From: Bacillota bacterium
GTDB taxonomy: Bacteria; Bacillota; Clostridia; Peptostreptococcales; Anaerovoracaceae
Direction: 5' to 3'
Assembly: GCA_021769295.1 (NCBI GenBank)
Contig: JAETTD010000008.1
Span: 30,869-94,868, forward strand
Length of the DNA: 64,000 nt
The translations under genes were made by a program, and so were the position numbers. Below the pieces are notes generated by a model. That model saw only the letters and a list, made by a program, of their open reading frames with translations. It searched no databases and was not told the origin of the DNA. Positions 37,651 through 45,928 of the stretch are shown one piece after another (position 1 is the first letter of the stretch; every line of letters begins with the position of its first letter).

Positions 37651-40278
37651 ATGGAGAAAATAGGATTGAAAAATACAATGCAAAAATTATTGATTTTTTT
37701 TATTACTATTGCCATTGTATTTTCGTTTACCCCATTAAGCTTTGATATTGCTTATGGTGAAACGGTTACCAAATATGATGCCAGTAAGGCGATTTCATAT
37801 GCGAAAGAGCATTACAATGATGGCGGAACTACGATAGATCCTACAAGAGAGGATTGTACACAATTTTTAAGAGAATGTCTTGAAGCAGGTGGAGTCATCA
37901 AGGATACTGCAAGACAAACCGATGGTAAACCATATGGTTATACTGTAGAAGACTATATGGACTATTTAGTAAGCAATGGATATGCTGAAATTTTTAAATT
38001 GATAACAGAAAAGCAGGAATGGTCAACGCCTCAGTGGTATGTGAGAGCTGAAGATAATAAAGGTGTGCTTTCAGAGGGTGACGGAATAGCATACTACTGC
38101 AATAAGTGTAAGACTTATTACCATATGTCTGTAAATACAGGTACAAATAGTGATGGATTTGTATTATATCATGCGCAAAATCCAGCTGCAGGCGGAGCCC
38201 CTCTTTGTCAAATAGATTGTTCGCAATGTGGAGCAAGCAGAGAAAATGTATCTTTATATTCTGTACATATAACATCTGCTTTAAACGGATATAGTAGTGC
38301 ATATAATGATAAAACCGTTTCCAATCTTCAGGTGAGAAGAACAGGAGATAATACATTGTCACTTAAGTGGGATGCTGTTGCAGGTGCGGCTGGCTATAAA
38401 GTATTTATTAAAAACGGCAGAAACAGCGCTTTTAATGTCATTTATGATGTAAAGTCAACATCTTTAAACCATACAGAAACAGTTGCAGGAAACCCTTATT
38501 ATTTTGCTGTAAGGCCTTATTTTGAAAAAGACGGAAAAATTTATGTAGGAAAGCTCAGTAATACTGTATATAACAACGAATATCTTTTAGCTCCTAAAAA
38601 TGTAAAAGCAGTTTTAGATTCGTCAACAGGTATAGTTAAATTAACGTGGGATAAATCTGTAGGAGCTGACGGATATGAGGTATATAGGGCAACTAGCGAA
38701 AAAGGCCCTTATACAAAGGTGTTTGATTTAGACGGTACAAGCTTTAGCACTTCTAAGTTAGTTCCGGGTACCGAATATTTCTTTAAGGTAAAAGCGGTTA
38801 ACAAAAGTAACTCTGACGGGAATTCTGATTTTAGTGTTGCTGCTTCAGTAAAAACTGATAACCTGAAACAAGCGGTCATTAAAACAAGTATAAAAGATAA
38901 TGGAATTTTTATCACTTGGGAACAAATCAAATATGCAAATAAATATGAAGTATATAGAGCGACCAGCGAGAAAGGGACATATACTAAAGTATTTGAATTG
39001 ACGGGAAATACATATACAACTAAGAATGTTTCCCCGGGACAGATATACTATTTTAAGGTGAAAGCCATAAATAATGATAACCCTAATGCTGCCTCAATGA
39101 GTGAAGCAGTAAAACAAATATCAAAAATGTCTGCTCCTGCTGTATCAAAAACGAGCAATAACAGTATATCATGGAATAATGTCAGTGGTGCAGATAAATA
39201 TGAAGTGTACAGAGGCACAGGTGCAACGGGTTCCTTCACTAAGATAGCGACATTGAAAGGCACTGCATATACGGATACTTCTGCAGCAAGCGGCAAGACA
39301 TATTATTATAAAGTTAAAGCTGTAAGTGACTTAGATGAGGCAGCAGGTTCAGAAAGTACGGCTATTTCTGTTACTTATGAAACTCAAAATAATCCGACCG
39401 TTACTCGATATTACGGCCGTGATAGATATGATACTGCCATTGAAGTAGCAAAGGCGTTGATGAAGACTAAGAGTATTGATAAATTTGATAATATAATAGT
39501 GGCAGATGGTAGAAATTATGCAGATGCGCTTGCAGGAAGCTACCTTGCAAAAGTAAAAGATGCTCCAATACTTTTGGTAGGAAATGATGCAGCAAGTCAG
39601 TCCAAAGTAAAAGCATATATATCGTCAAACCTTAAAACAGGAGGACAGATATACATTCTTGGAGGCGAAGGAGCTGTTTCAAAAACTTTTGAAAGAAGCT
39701 TATCAGGATATAGGGTTAGTCGTCTTGAAGGAAAGACTAGATTTGAAACAAATATCGAAATCCTTAAAGAAGCGGGAGTAAAAAACGAAGATATACTTGT
39801 TTGTGACGGCATGTCTTTTGCAGACAGTTTATCGGCTTCTGCCGTTGGTAAGCCAATTCTTCTTGTAGATAAGCAGCTGAGCAGTGAGCAGAAGGCATAC
39901 CTTAATGCATTAAGCAGTAAGAACTATTATATCATAGGTGGAACAGGAGCGGTAAACAATACTGTTTATGAACAAATAAAGAAATATGGAACGACTCAGA
40001 GAGTATATGGGCAGAACAGATACTCAACATCTGTTGCAGTAGCAAAGAAGTTCTTTGGAACTGATTGTTCAGGAATTATGCTCGCATACGGACTTAATTT
40101 TCCTGACGGGTTATCTGGAGGTCCCCTTGCAATGGCTTTAGACATGCCGCTTATCCTTGCTACCACTAATGACATAAATGATGCAAAAGCATATTCAGGA
40201 GAGGTTCATGTGGACAATGCAATAGTTTTAGGAGGAACAGCTTTAATATCCGACAAAGCGGTAAAAAGTATATTTTAA
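37651..40278 (+). CDS. Exported putative amidase with fibronectin and CWB2 repeats
   Basis: 875 residues. A signal peptide (1-35) precedes a domain at about 40-215 that matches the putative amidase family (Amidase_6, a papain-like fold): ASKAISYAKEHYNDGG and DCTQFLRECLEAGG with the probable catalytic cysteine, and a histidine in YYHMSVNTG. Four fibronectin III-like repeats follow (about 225-575; YEVYRATSEKGPYTKVF is typical), then three CWB2 repeats (580-875). It probably cleaves a peptide or amide bond in the wall. GGAAAGGAG precedes the ATG. It ends in a strong bidirectional terminator. Confidence 0.85.
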   Translation: MEKIGLKNTMQKLLIFFITIAIVFSFTPLSFDIAYGETVTKYDASKAISYAKEHYNDGGTTIDPTREDCTQFLRECLEAGGVIKDTARQTDGKPYGYTVEDYMDYLVSNGYAEIFKLITEKQEWSTPQWYVRAEDNKGVLSEGDGIAYYCNKCKTYYHMSVNTGTNSDGFVLYHAQNPAAGGAPLCQIDCSQCGASRENVSLYSVHITSALNGYSSAYNDKTVSNLQVRRTGDNTLSLKWDAVAGAAGYKVFIKNGRNSAFNVIYDVKSTSLNHTETVAGNPYYFAVRPYFEKDGKIYVGKLSNTVYNNEYLLAPKNVKAVLDSSTGIVKLTWDKSVGADGYEVYRATSEKGPYTKVFDLDGTSFSTSKLVPGTEYFFKVKAVNKSNSDGNSDFSVAASVKTDNLKQAVIKTSIKDNGIFITWEQIKYANKYEVYRATSEKGTYTKVFELTGNTYTTKNVSPGQIYYFKVKAINNDNPNAASMSEAVKQISKMSAPAVSKTSNNSISWNNVSGADKYEVYRGTGATGSFTKIATLKGTAYTDTSAASGKTYYYKVKAVSDLDEAAGSESTAISVTYETQNNPTVTRYYGRDRYDTAIEVAKALMKTKSIDKFDNIIVADGRNYADALAGSYLAKVKDAPILLVGNDAASQSKVKAYISSNLKTGGQIYILGGEGAVSKTFERSLSGYRVSRLEGKTRFETNIEILKEAGVKNEDILVCDGMSFADSLSASAVGKPILLVDKQLSSEQKAYLNALSSKNYYIIGGTGAVNNTVYEQIKKYGTTQRVYGQNRYSTSVAVAKKFFGTDCSGIMLAYGLNFPDGLSGGPLAMALDMPLILATTNDINDAKAYSGEVHVDNAIVLGGTALISDKAVKSIF

Positions 40279-40282
40279 AAGT

Positions 40283-40319
40283 AAAAAACAGACCAGTTTA
40301 TTTAACTGGTCTGTTTTTT
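40283..40319. terminator. Strong bidirectional terminator
   Basis: A perfect 16-bp stem AAAAAACAGACCAGTT / AACTGGTCTGTTTTTT with a five-base loop. It has A and T runs on both sides and lies between convergent genes, so it stops transcription in both directions. Confidence 0.95.
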
Positions 40320-40359
40320 ACTCTTATTGTATAGATGCAACAAGGGTATAGACAGTATT

Positions 40360-41784
40360 CTATTCCTCCCCCTTAACTCCCAAATAGGTGATCAGGCCGC
40401 CGGCAAAATTGTCCTTGGTTCTTTCGGTCACACCTATGGCTATCATGGACATACCGTCGTTCTTTGCGCTTATTATTCCGCAAGGAGTGAACTCAGGCAT
40501 ATTTACATTCTCCAGCTTTACATTTTGATAATCGCTGTACGCTTTTCTGAAAGCGTCTTCAATAAGTTTACCGGATTCGTTTACGGTAAATCCGGTATAT
40601 TCGCTGTCTACACTGCAATCCATTCCCGACAAAAATCCTGTAGTTTGATAGGTTTCCGTAATTTCAGACAAAAGCTCCGTATCGTAGCTTGCCGCCGAAG
40701 CTTTCATTACGAACCGGCCGCTTTCTGCGCTTATAGAGCCGATATTTGCAATGGAAACGATGTCGCCGGCATCATCCTTGTAATGAACACCGCTTAAAGA
40801 GGTGTAGAGCAGGCTTACGATGGATTCCGTATCGTCCTGACTTATTATCTGCGAAGGCATTTCGACCACTTCATAAGTATATTGAACGCCTGAAAATTTG
40901 TCCTGATATTTGTCATAAAATTTTTCAATGGAATTGTCCAGCTTTTTTTCCAGCTTGGCAGAGGAGTCTTCATTTACCACTATGGTCATCGAAGCCTCTG
41001 AAGGGACAAGGTTGGCGCTGCTTCCACCGGTGAAAGAGGCAAGCTCAAACAGTATGGAAGTCGATTTGAAATTGGCAAGCAGGTTGCCCAAAGTCTTGAT
41101 AGGGTTAGGGGCAGAAGCTGACTTGCCGGAAAAGCTTTGAGCAGGAAGACCTGAAATGGTTATCCTGTAAGCCTTGTTGTATGACGGAGAAGCGGTGCTT
41201 ATGTCTCTGGAAAGGGTGTATTGCTCATATCCGCCGGTCATATCGGCAATTCTTGAAGAGGATGAATTGCCCAGATAAAATACTCTTGCATTTTCGGGGA
41301 AATACTGAGCAGACAGATTTTCTGCGCCGGATACGCTGCCCATTTCCTGGGAAATGAAGATAATATTGTATGCTCCGTGAGGATTGTCGTTTTTAGCTAC
41401 CGTAAGTGCGGTAACAATGCTGTTTATATACGATTCCATGCACGAATAATCGTAACTGCATAGAATGACAACCGGGCTTTCATTTTCCAGTCCCTCGGTT
41501 GCTTTTATACTGAAAATAACATTGTTGCTTTTGTCAGTCTTAGCTTCGATGCCTTTATGTTCAGCCCAGCTTGTCAGGTACTTGGCAACAGCCTTTTGAT
41601 CTGTCATAGAGGCAAGAGAATCCCTGAGGTCGGTTTCATATGCGGCCACTCTGTTATCTACCGTCTCTCTTAAAGTAGGCTCTTTATCCGCCTTTATCAC
41701 TATGAAATATACGGCAGCAGCTATGCAGACAGCTACAATTAAAACCACGGCTATAATTATAATCAGTTTCTTTTTATTTCTCAT
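40360..41784 (-). CDS. Membrane-anchored metallopeptidase-like protein without usual metal ligands
   Basis: 474 residues, with one membrane anchor near residues 5-28. The middle follows the M28/M20 peptidase pattern: VVILCSYDYSC where HxD is normal, INSIVTALTVAK, and IFISQEMGSVSGAENL in place of the EE-x-G block. The histidine of the HxD metal motif is serine here, and other ligands are not recognisable. It may be an inactive relative that binds peptides, or a family with other chemistry. It is convergent with the amidase gene. The start has only a weak site AGGTGATTTAG. Confidence 0.6.
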   Translation of the reverse strand: MRNKKKLIIIIAVVLIVAVCIAAAVYFIVIKADKEPTLRETVDNRVAAYETDLRDSLASMTDQKAVAKYLTSWAEHKGIEAKTDKSNNVIFSIKATEGLENESPVVILCSYDYSCMESYINSIVTALTVAKNDNPHGAYNIIFISQEMGSVSGAENLSAQYFPENARVFYLGNSSSSRIADMTGGYEQYTLSRDISTASPSYNKAYRITISGLPAQSFSGKSASAPNPIKTLGNLLANFKSTSILFELASFTGGSSANLVPSEASMTIVVNEDSSAKLEKKLDNSIEKFYDKYQDKFSGVQYTYEVVEMPSQIISQDDTESIVSLLYTSLSGVHYKDDAGDIVSIANIGSISAESGRFVMKASAASYDTELLSEITETYQTTGFLSGMDCSVDSEYTGFTVNESGKLIEDAFRKAYSDYQNVKLENVNMPEFTPCGIISAKNDGMSMIAIGVTERTKDNFAGGLITYLGVKGEE

Positions 41785-41922
41785 CTAAATCACCTTTAAT
41801 GTCTATACAAAGTATTTTAATTTGCTTACAAAAAATATATAATATAATAACACAAAAATTAAATTTATGACAGACTTTCATAGAAAATTCACATAAATGT
41901 AAGAAAGAAAGGAACATATTAT
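41785..41922. promoter_or_regulatory. Divergent promoter region
   Basis: A 138-base AT-rich gap between divergent genes. TTGCTT (41822-41827) and TATAAT (41843-41848) are 15 bases apart, a possible plus-strand promoter for the GNAT gene. No palindromic operator is evident. Confidence 0.35.
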
Positions 41923-42465
41923 ATGAAAAGCAAAAGATTATATATAAGAGAAAGCCTTTTTGAAGACTGCGCCCTTTTTGCCAAATGGGAAACGGACGCT
42001 GCCGTGACACGTTTTTTTACCATAGACGACGACAGAAATTATGAAGAGATTGTCCGTGAGTTTGTGGAAAGGGCAGGAGACGACTCTCAAAGGCAGTTTA
42101 CCGTCTGCCTTGCCGAGACAGGAGAGCCCATGGGCAGAATTTACATAAGCAATATAAATCATCACTACGATTCCCTCGACATCACACGTATATATATTGC
42201 AGAGCCAAAAAACAGAGGTAAAGGCTACGGCGAAGAAGCTCTGAGGCTGGTACTCAAATGGGCTTTTGAAGAGATGAAATGCGAGAGAGTAACCTTAGAC
42301 CACTTCAGCGATAACGTGATAGCCGCTTCACTCTACGAAAAAATCGGATTTGTAAGAGAGGGAACCATGCGTCACGGAGGAAAGAAAAACGGCCTGTATG
42401 TGGACCTGTGCCTCATGTCGGTTTTAAGAGACGAATATTTTAAAAAAATATGTACTTCAATTTAA
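41923..42465 (+). CDS. GNAT-family N-acetyltransferase (RimJ/RimL-like)
   Basis: 180 residues. GNAT enzymes transfer acetyl from acetyl-CoA to amines. The fold is visible as LYIRESLFEDCALFAKW, the acetyl-CoA-binding loop AEPKNRGKGYGEEAL (RGKGYG), then SDNVIAASLYEKIGFVREG. The substrate is unknown; the closest class modifies ribosomal proteins or small amines. GAAAGGA precedes the ATG. The gene is alone, read away from the peptidase-like gene. Confidence 0.85.
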   Translation: MKSKRLYIRESLFEDCALFAKWETDAAVTRFFTIDDDRNYEEIVREFVERAGDDSQRQFTVCLAETGEPMGRIYISNINHHYDSLDITRIYIAEPKNRGKGYGEEALRLVLKWAFEEMKCERVTLDHFSDNVIAASLYEKIGFVREGTMRHGGKKNGLYVDLCLMSVLRDEYFKKICTSI

Positions 42466-42488
42466 ACATGATTTATCCTTAAAATTCT

Positions 42489-42546
42489 ATTGACATATAG
42501 CATAAATAGTGGTAAATTCTTAATGCACATACAAGATATTGTATGT
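42489..42546 (+). promoter_or_regulatory. nrdDG promoter with two NrdR-box candidates
   Basis: TTGACA (42489-42494), 17 bases, TAAATT (42512-42517). A perfect palindrome CACATACAA-GATA-TTGTATGTG (42525-42546) contains a box close to the NrdR consensus ACACWATATATWGTGT (42528-42543). A weaker second box (42496-42511) sits within the promoter, exactly 32 bases upstream. A spacing of about three helical turns is typical of NrdR pairs. NrdR itself is not in the window. Confidence 0.65.
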
Positions 42547-42573
42547 GAACCATTAAACAAGAGGTGAAAATTC

Positions 42574-44919
42574 ATGGACAGCATTAAAAAGATAATTAAA
42601 AGAGACGGACGTATGGTTGACTTCGATGTGGATAAGATTGCCGAAGCTATCTTCAAGGCAGCTCAGGTTCTCGGAGGAAAAGACAGAGAAATGGCAATGT
42701 ATCTTGCAAGACAGACAGAACTGTACTTACTTGAAGTATGCCACAATCAGGTACCTACGGTAGAGCAGATTCAGGATGCTGTCGAAAAAATACTCATAGA
42801 AAACGGACATGCCCGCACCGCCAAGGAATACATCCTTTACAGAGCGGAGCGTACAAGAGTCCGCGACATGAACACCAAGCTCATGAAAATCTATGAAGAT
42901 TTGACTTTCAAAGAAGCAAAGGAAAATGAGATTAAGCGTGAAAACGCCAATATCGACGGAAATACAGCCATGGGAACCATGCTTAAATACGGCTCCGAAG
43001 GCGCAAAAGAATTTTACAAGATGTACGTAATCGACCCTAAACACAGCAAAGCTCATGAAAACGGAGACATCCACATCCATGACATGGACTTTTACACCCT
43101 TACCATGACCTGCTGTCAGATAGATCTGGTAAAGCTGCTCAAGGGCGGATTTTCAACGGGTCACGGTCACTTAAGAGAACCTAACGACATAGAAAGCTAC
43201 GCAGCTTTGGCATGCATAGCCATTCAGTCCAACCAGAACGACCAGCACGGCGGCCAGTCGGTGCCTAACTTCGACTACGGCATGGCTCCCGGGGTTAAAA
43301 AGACATATAAAAAGCTTTACCTTACAAACCTGGGCAAGATGCTGGACTTCCTCGAAGACGTGGAGGACGGCGTTGAAAGGATGAAAGCCCTGGGCAAAAA
43401 GATAGAAGAAGAACACGGCGTATATCCTTGCATGTCATGGGATAACAATTACAAAGAAATAGAGCTTGAAGAGCTTAAGAAAATAGTTTCCGAAGAAGAA
43501 GCCCTGAAAATGCAGGACAGAGCTACCAAGTTCGCCGATAAGGAAATCAGAAGAAAGACTTATCAGGCGATGGAAGCCTTTATCCATAACTTAAACACCA
43601 TGCACTCAAGAGCCGGAGCACAGGTTCCGTTCAGTTCCATTAACTACGGAACCGACACTTCCCCGGAGGGAAGACTGGTAATGGAATCCGTAATGCTGGC
43701 AACGGAGGCAGGCCTGGGAAACGGCGAAACGCCTATATTCCCGATACAGATTTTCAAGGTTAAGGAAGGCGTAAGCTATAATCCGGAAGATCCTAACTAC
43801 GACTTGTTCAAGCTGGCGTGCAAAGTATCAGCCAAGAGACTGTTCCCTAACTTCTCATTCCTGGACGCACCGTTTAACAAACAGTATTACGTAGAGGGAG
43901 ACCCTAACACCGAGTGCGCATACATGGGATGCAGAACGAGAGTTATAGGCAACACTTATGACCCTTCAAGAGAAATAGTAACAGGAAGAGGAAACCTGAG
44001 CTTTACTTCAATCAACCTGCCGAGACTGGCAATAAAGGCAAAAGGTGACCTGGACATGTTCTTTGAAGGCCTGGACAACATGATTGACATCGCATGCGAC
44101 CAGCTTTACGACAGATTTAAGATTCAGTCCCAGAAAAAAGTAAGAAACTTCCCATTCCTCATGGGACAGGGTATATGGCTTGATTCGGACAATCTGGGAC
44201 CTGACGATACCATAGAAGAAGTAATAAAGCACGGAACCCTTACAGTAGGCTTTATCGGACTGGCAGAGTGTCTTAAGGCACTGACAGGCAAACATCACGG
44301 CGAATCCAAAGAATCTCAGATTCTCGGCCTCGAAATCATAGGATATATGAGAAAACGCATGGACGAAATGTCGAGAAAGACCGGCCTTAACTGGTCCCTC
44401 ATTGCAACCCCTGCGGAAGGTCTGTCGGGAAGATTCGTAAGGATAGATAAGGAAAAATACGGAGTAATTGAAGGTGTTACCGACAGGGATTACTACACCA
44501 ACAGTTTCCACGTTCCTGTATACTACGACATCAACGCTTTCGATAAGATAAGAATAGAAGCGCCTTACCATGAACTCACCAACGGAGGTCACATCTCCTA
44601 TATAGAGCTTGACGGCGACCCTCTGAAAAATCTGGACGCCTTTGAAAAGGTCGTAAGATTCATGAAGGAATCAGGCGTAGGATACGGTTCCATAAACCAC
44701 CCTGTAGACAGAGACCCATGCTGCGGCTATACAGGCATAATCGACAACGAATGTCCTATGTGCCACAGAAGGGAAGAAGACGGAGATGTGGGCTTTGAAA
44801 GAATCCGCAGAATCACAGGTTATCTGGTAGGAACCATGGACAACTGGAACAGCGCCAAGTCCGCTGAAGAAAGAGACAGAGTAAAACATGACGTTACAAC
44901 AGGATTTGAAAAACTTTAA
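42574..44919 (+). CDS. nrdD: Anaerobic ribonucleoside-triphosphate reductase NrdD
   Basis: 781 residues. This glycyl-radical enzyme makes dNTPs from NTPs without oxygen. An N-terminal ATP-cone (about 5-95: IIKRDGRMVDFDVDKIAEA) allows allosteric control. The catalytic barrel contains GNTYDPS and the substrate-site cysteines. The C-terminus carries the zinc cysteines (DPCCGYTGI and CPMC) and the glycyl-radical loop RRITGYLVGT. It overlaps nrdG by 32 bases. Regulation by NrdR is likely from the boxes upstream. Confidence 0.97.
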   Translation: MDSIKKIIKRDGRMVDFDVDKIAEAIFKAAQVLGGKDREMAMYLARQTELYLLEVCHNQVPTVEQIQDAVEKILIENGHARTAKEYILYRAERTRVRDMNTKLMKIYEDLTFKEAKENEIKRENANIDGNTAMGTMLKYGSEGAKEFYKMYVIDPKHSKAHENGDIHIHDMDFYTLTMTCCQIDLVKLLKGGFSTGHGHLREPNDIESYAALACIAIQSNQNDQHGGQSVPNFDYGMAPGVKKTYKKLYLTNLGKMLDFLEDVEDGVERMKALGKKIEEEHGVYPCMSWDNNYKEIELEELKKIVSEEEALKMQDRATKFADKEIRRKTYQAMEAFIHNLNTMHSRAGAQVPFSSINYGTDTSPEGRLVMESVMLATEAGLGNGETPIFPIQIFKVKEGVSYNPEDPNYDLFKLACKVSAKRLFPNFSFLDAPFNKQYYVEGDPNTECAYMGCRTRVIGNTYDPSREIVTGRGNLSFTSINLPRLAIKAKGDLDMFFEGLDNMIDIACDQLYDRFKIQSQKKVRNFPFLMGQGIWLDSDNLGPDDTIEEVIKHGTLTVGFIGLAECLKALTGKHHGESKESQILGLEIIGYMRKRMDEMSRKTGLNWSLIATPAEGLSGRFVRIDKEKYGVIEGVTDRDYYTNSFHVPVYYDINAFDKIRIEAPYHELTNGGHISYIELDGDPLKNLDAFEKVVRFMKESGVGYGSINHPVDRDPCCGYTGIIDNECPMCHRREEDGDVGFERIRRITGYLVGTMDNWNSAKSAEERDRVKHDVTTGFEKL

Positions 44920-45427
44920 TACAATAAGACTGGCTGGAGTCGTCCGCGAATCTATCGTGGACGGCCCCGGCCTTCGCTTCGTTGTCTTTTGTCAGGGGTG
45001 TCCCCACGGATGCAAGGGCTGCCACAATCAGGAGACTCACGATTTTCAGGGAGGATATGACTGCGAAATTTCAAAGATTGTAGACGCAGTAGAAAAAGAC
45101 CCGCTTCTGGACGGCGTTACTTTCAGCGGAGGAGAACCTTTCTGCCAGCCGGAAGCCTTTTGCAGCCTTGCCGAAGCGCTGAAAAAGATGAGACCTGATT
45201 TGAACCTTATGGCATACAGCGGATACACCTACGAAGAGCTTACAGCGATGAAAAGCGAAGCGGTGGACAAGCTCCTTTCCATGCTGGATTTGCTGGTGGA
45301 CGGCAGATATGTGCAGGACAAGAGAGACCTGACTCTGCTGTTTAGAGGAAGCTCCAATCAGAGAGTTATAGACATGAATCTGACACGCAGGGAAGGCAAA
45401 GCAATCCTTGCGGAAAAGTATATATAA
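44888..45427 (+). CDS. nrdG: Anaerobic ribonucleotide reductase-activating protein NrdG
   Basis: 179 residues. This radical-SAM enzyme creates the glycyl radical on NrdD. Its cluster motif is CQGCPHGCKGCHN near residues 35-47, followed by FSGGEPFCQP for SAM binding. The ATG at 44888 lies inside nrdD in another frame. A start this early gives the usual N-terminus LAGVVRESIVDGPGLRFV. It is the last gene of the operon. Confidence 0.95.
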   Translation: MTLQQDLKNFNTIRLAGVVRESIVDGPGLRFVVFCQGCPHGCKGCHNQETHDFQGGYDCEISKIVDAVEKDPLLDGVTFSGGEPFCQPEAFCSLAEALKKMRPDLNLMAYSGYTYEELTAMKSEAVDKLLSMLDLLVDGRYVQDKRDLTLLFRGSSNQRVIDMNLTRREGKAILAEKYI

Positions 45428-45450
45428 CAAAGAAAGCACGAAGGGGCTGC

Positions 45451-45480
45451 CGCACAGCCGACTTTTCAGTCGGCTGTGCG
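45451..45480 (+). terminator. Strong GC-rich hairpin after nrdG
   Basis: CGCACAGCCGACT / AGTCGGCTGTGCG, a perfect 13-bp stem with a TTTC loop, 24 bases after the nrdG stop. No T run follows, so it may stabilise the mRNA end instead of terminating alone. Confidence 0.55.
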
Positions 45481-45523
45481 AAGTTGGCGATGATGCAGGC
45501 TGGTGAGCGGATAGCGGCGAGAC

Positions 45524-45744
45524 TGCCGTAAACTTTAAATTTTCTTTGAATTACGGCATTTTGACCGCGGCGATAGGGCTCAAATTGCCGTAAAACTTGC
45601 AATTTCTTTTAAATACGGCATTTTATAAGCTGTAGGAAGAGCAAAACTGCCTTAAATTTAAAATTTTTCTTAGTTTCCGGCATTTTGGCGTGAAATAAGA
45701 TGGCAAAAGTGCCGCAGATTGAAGATTTTCTTAAATTTGCGGCA
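45524..45744 (+). repeat. Four-unit hairpin array with exact 62-bp period
   Basis: Four 35-base units start at 45524, 45586, 45648 and 45710, each 62 bases after the last. Each begins TGCC and ends GGCA, with arms such as TGCCGTAA/TTACGGCA (unit 1) and TGCCGCA/TGCGGCA (unit 4), and a T/A-rich centre containing TTTCTT or TTTTCT. The arms differ between units yet still pair in units 1, 2 and 4; unit 3 has two mismatches. Inter-unit sequence is 27 bases and diverged. No open frame is seen. It may be a structured transcript ending at the terminator after 45757, or a decayed tandem repeat. Confidence 0.75.
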
Positions 45745-45756
45745 CTTTACAATTAT

Positions 45757-45778
45757 AGGGCTTATAGCCCTTTTTTTT
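45757..45778 (+). terminator. Strong terminator after the hairpin array
   Basis: AGGGCT-TAT-AGCCCT with a run of eight T. It ends transcription through the hairpin array and separates nrdDG from the symporter. Confidence 0.9.
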
Positions 45779-45928
45779 ATGCCTTAAAACCAATAAAAAG
45801 GCAGCAGGCGGGGACACCGATGAAGATTTACACATATAATGAATATGCAGAATGAATATGTAGGCAGTTTTGCTTAACATAGATGTTCAACCTATGGACT
45901 TATTAAAATAATTTAGGAGGAAGTTGAA
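45779..45928. other. Spacer before the symporter gene
   Basis: Contains a direct repeat of GAATATG within 45838-45861 and an AGGAGGAAG ribosome site. No clear -35/-10 pair is seen. Confidence 0.4.

Noticed and set aside
45524..45744. CRISPR array
   Set aside because: The period is regular but units differ in sequence, have long arms and AT-rich centres, and there are only four; no cas gene.
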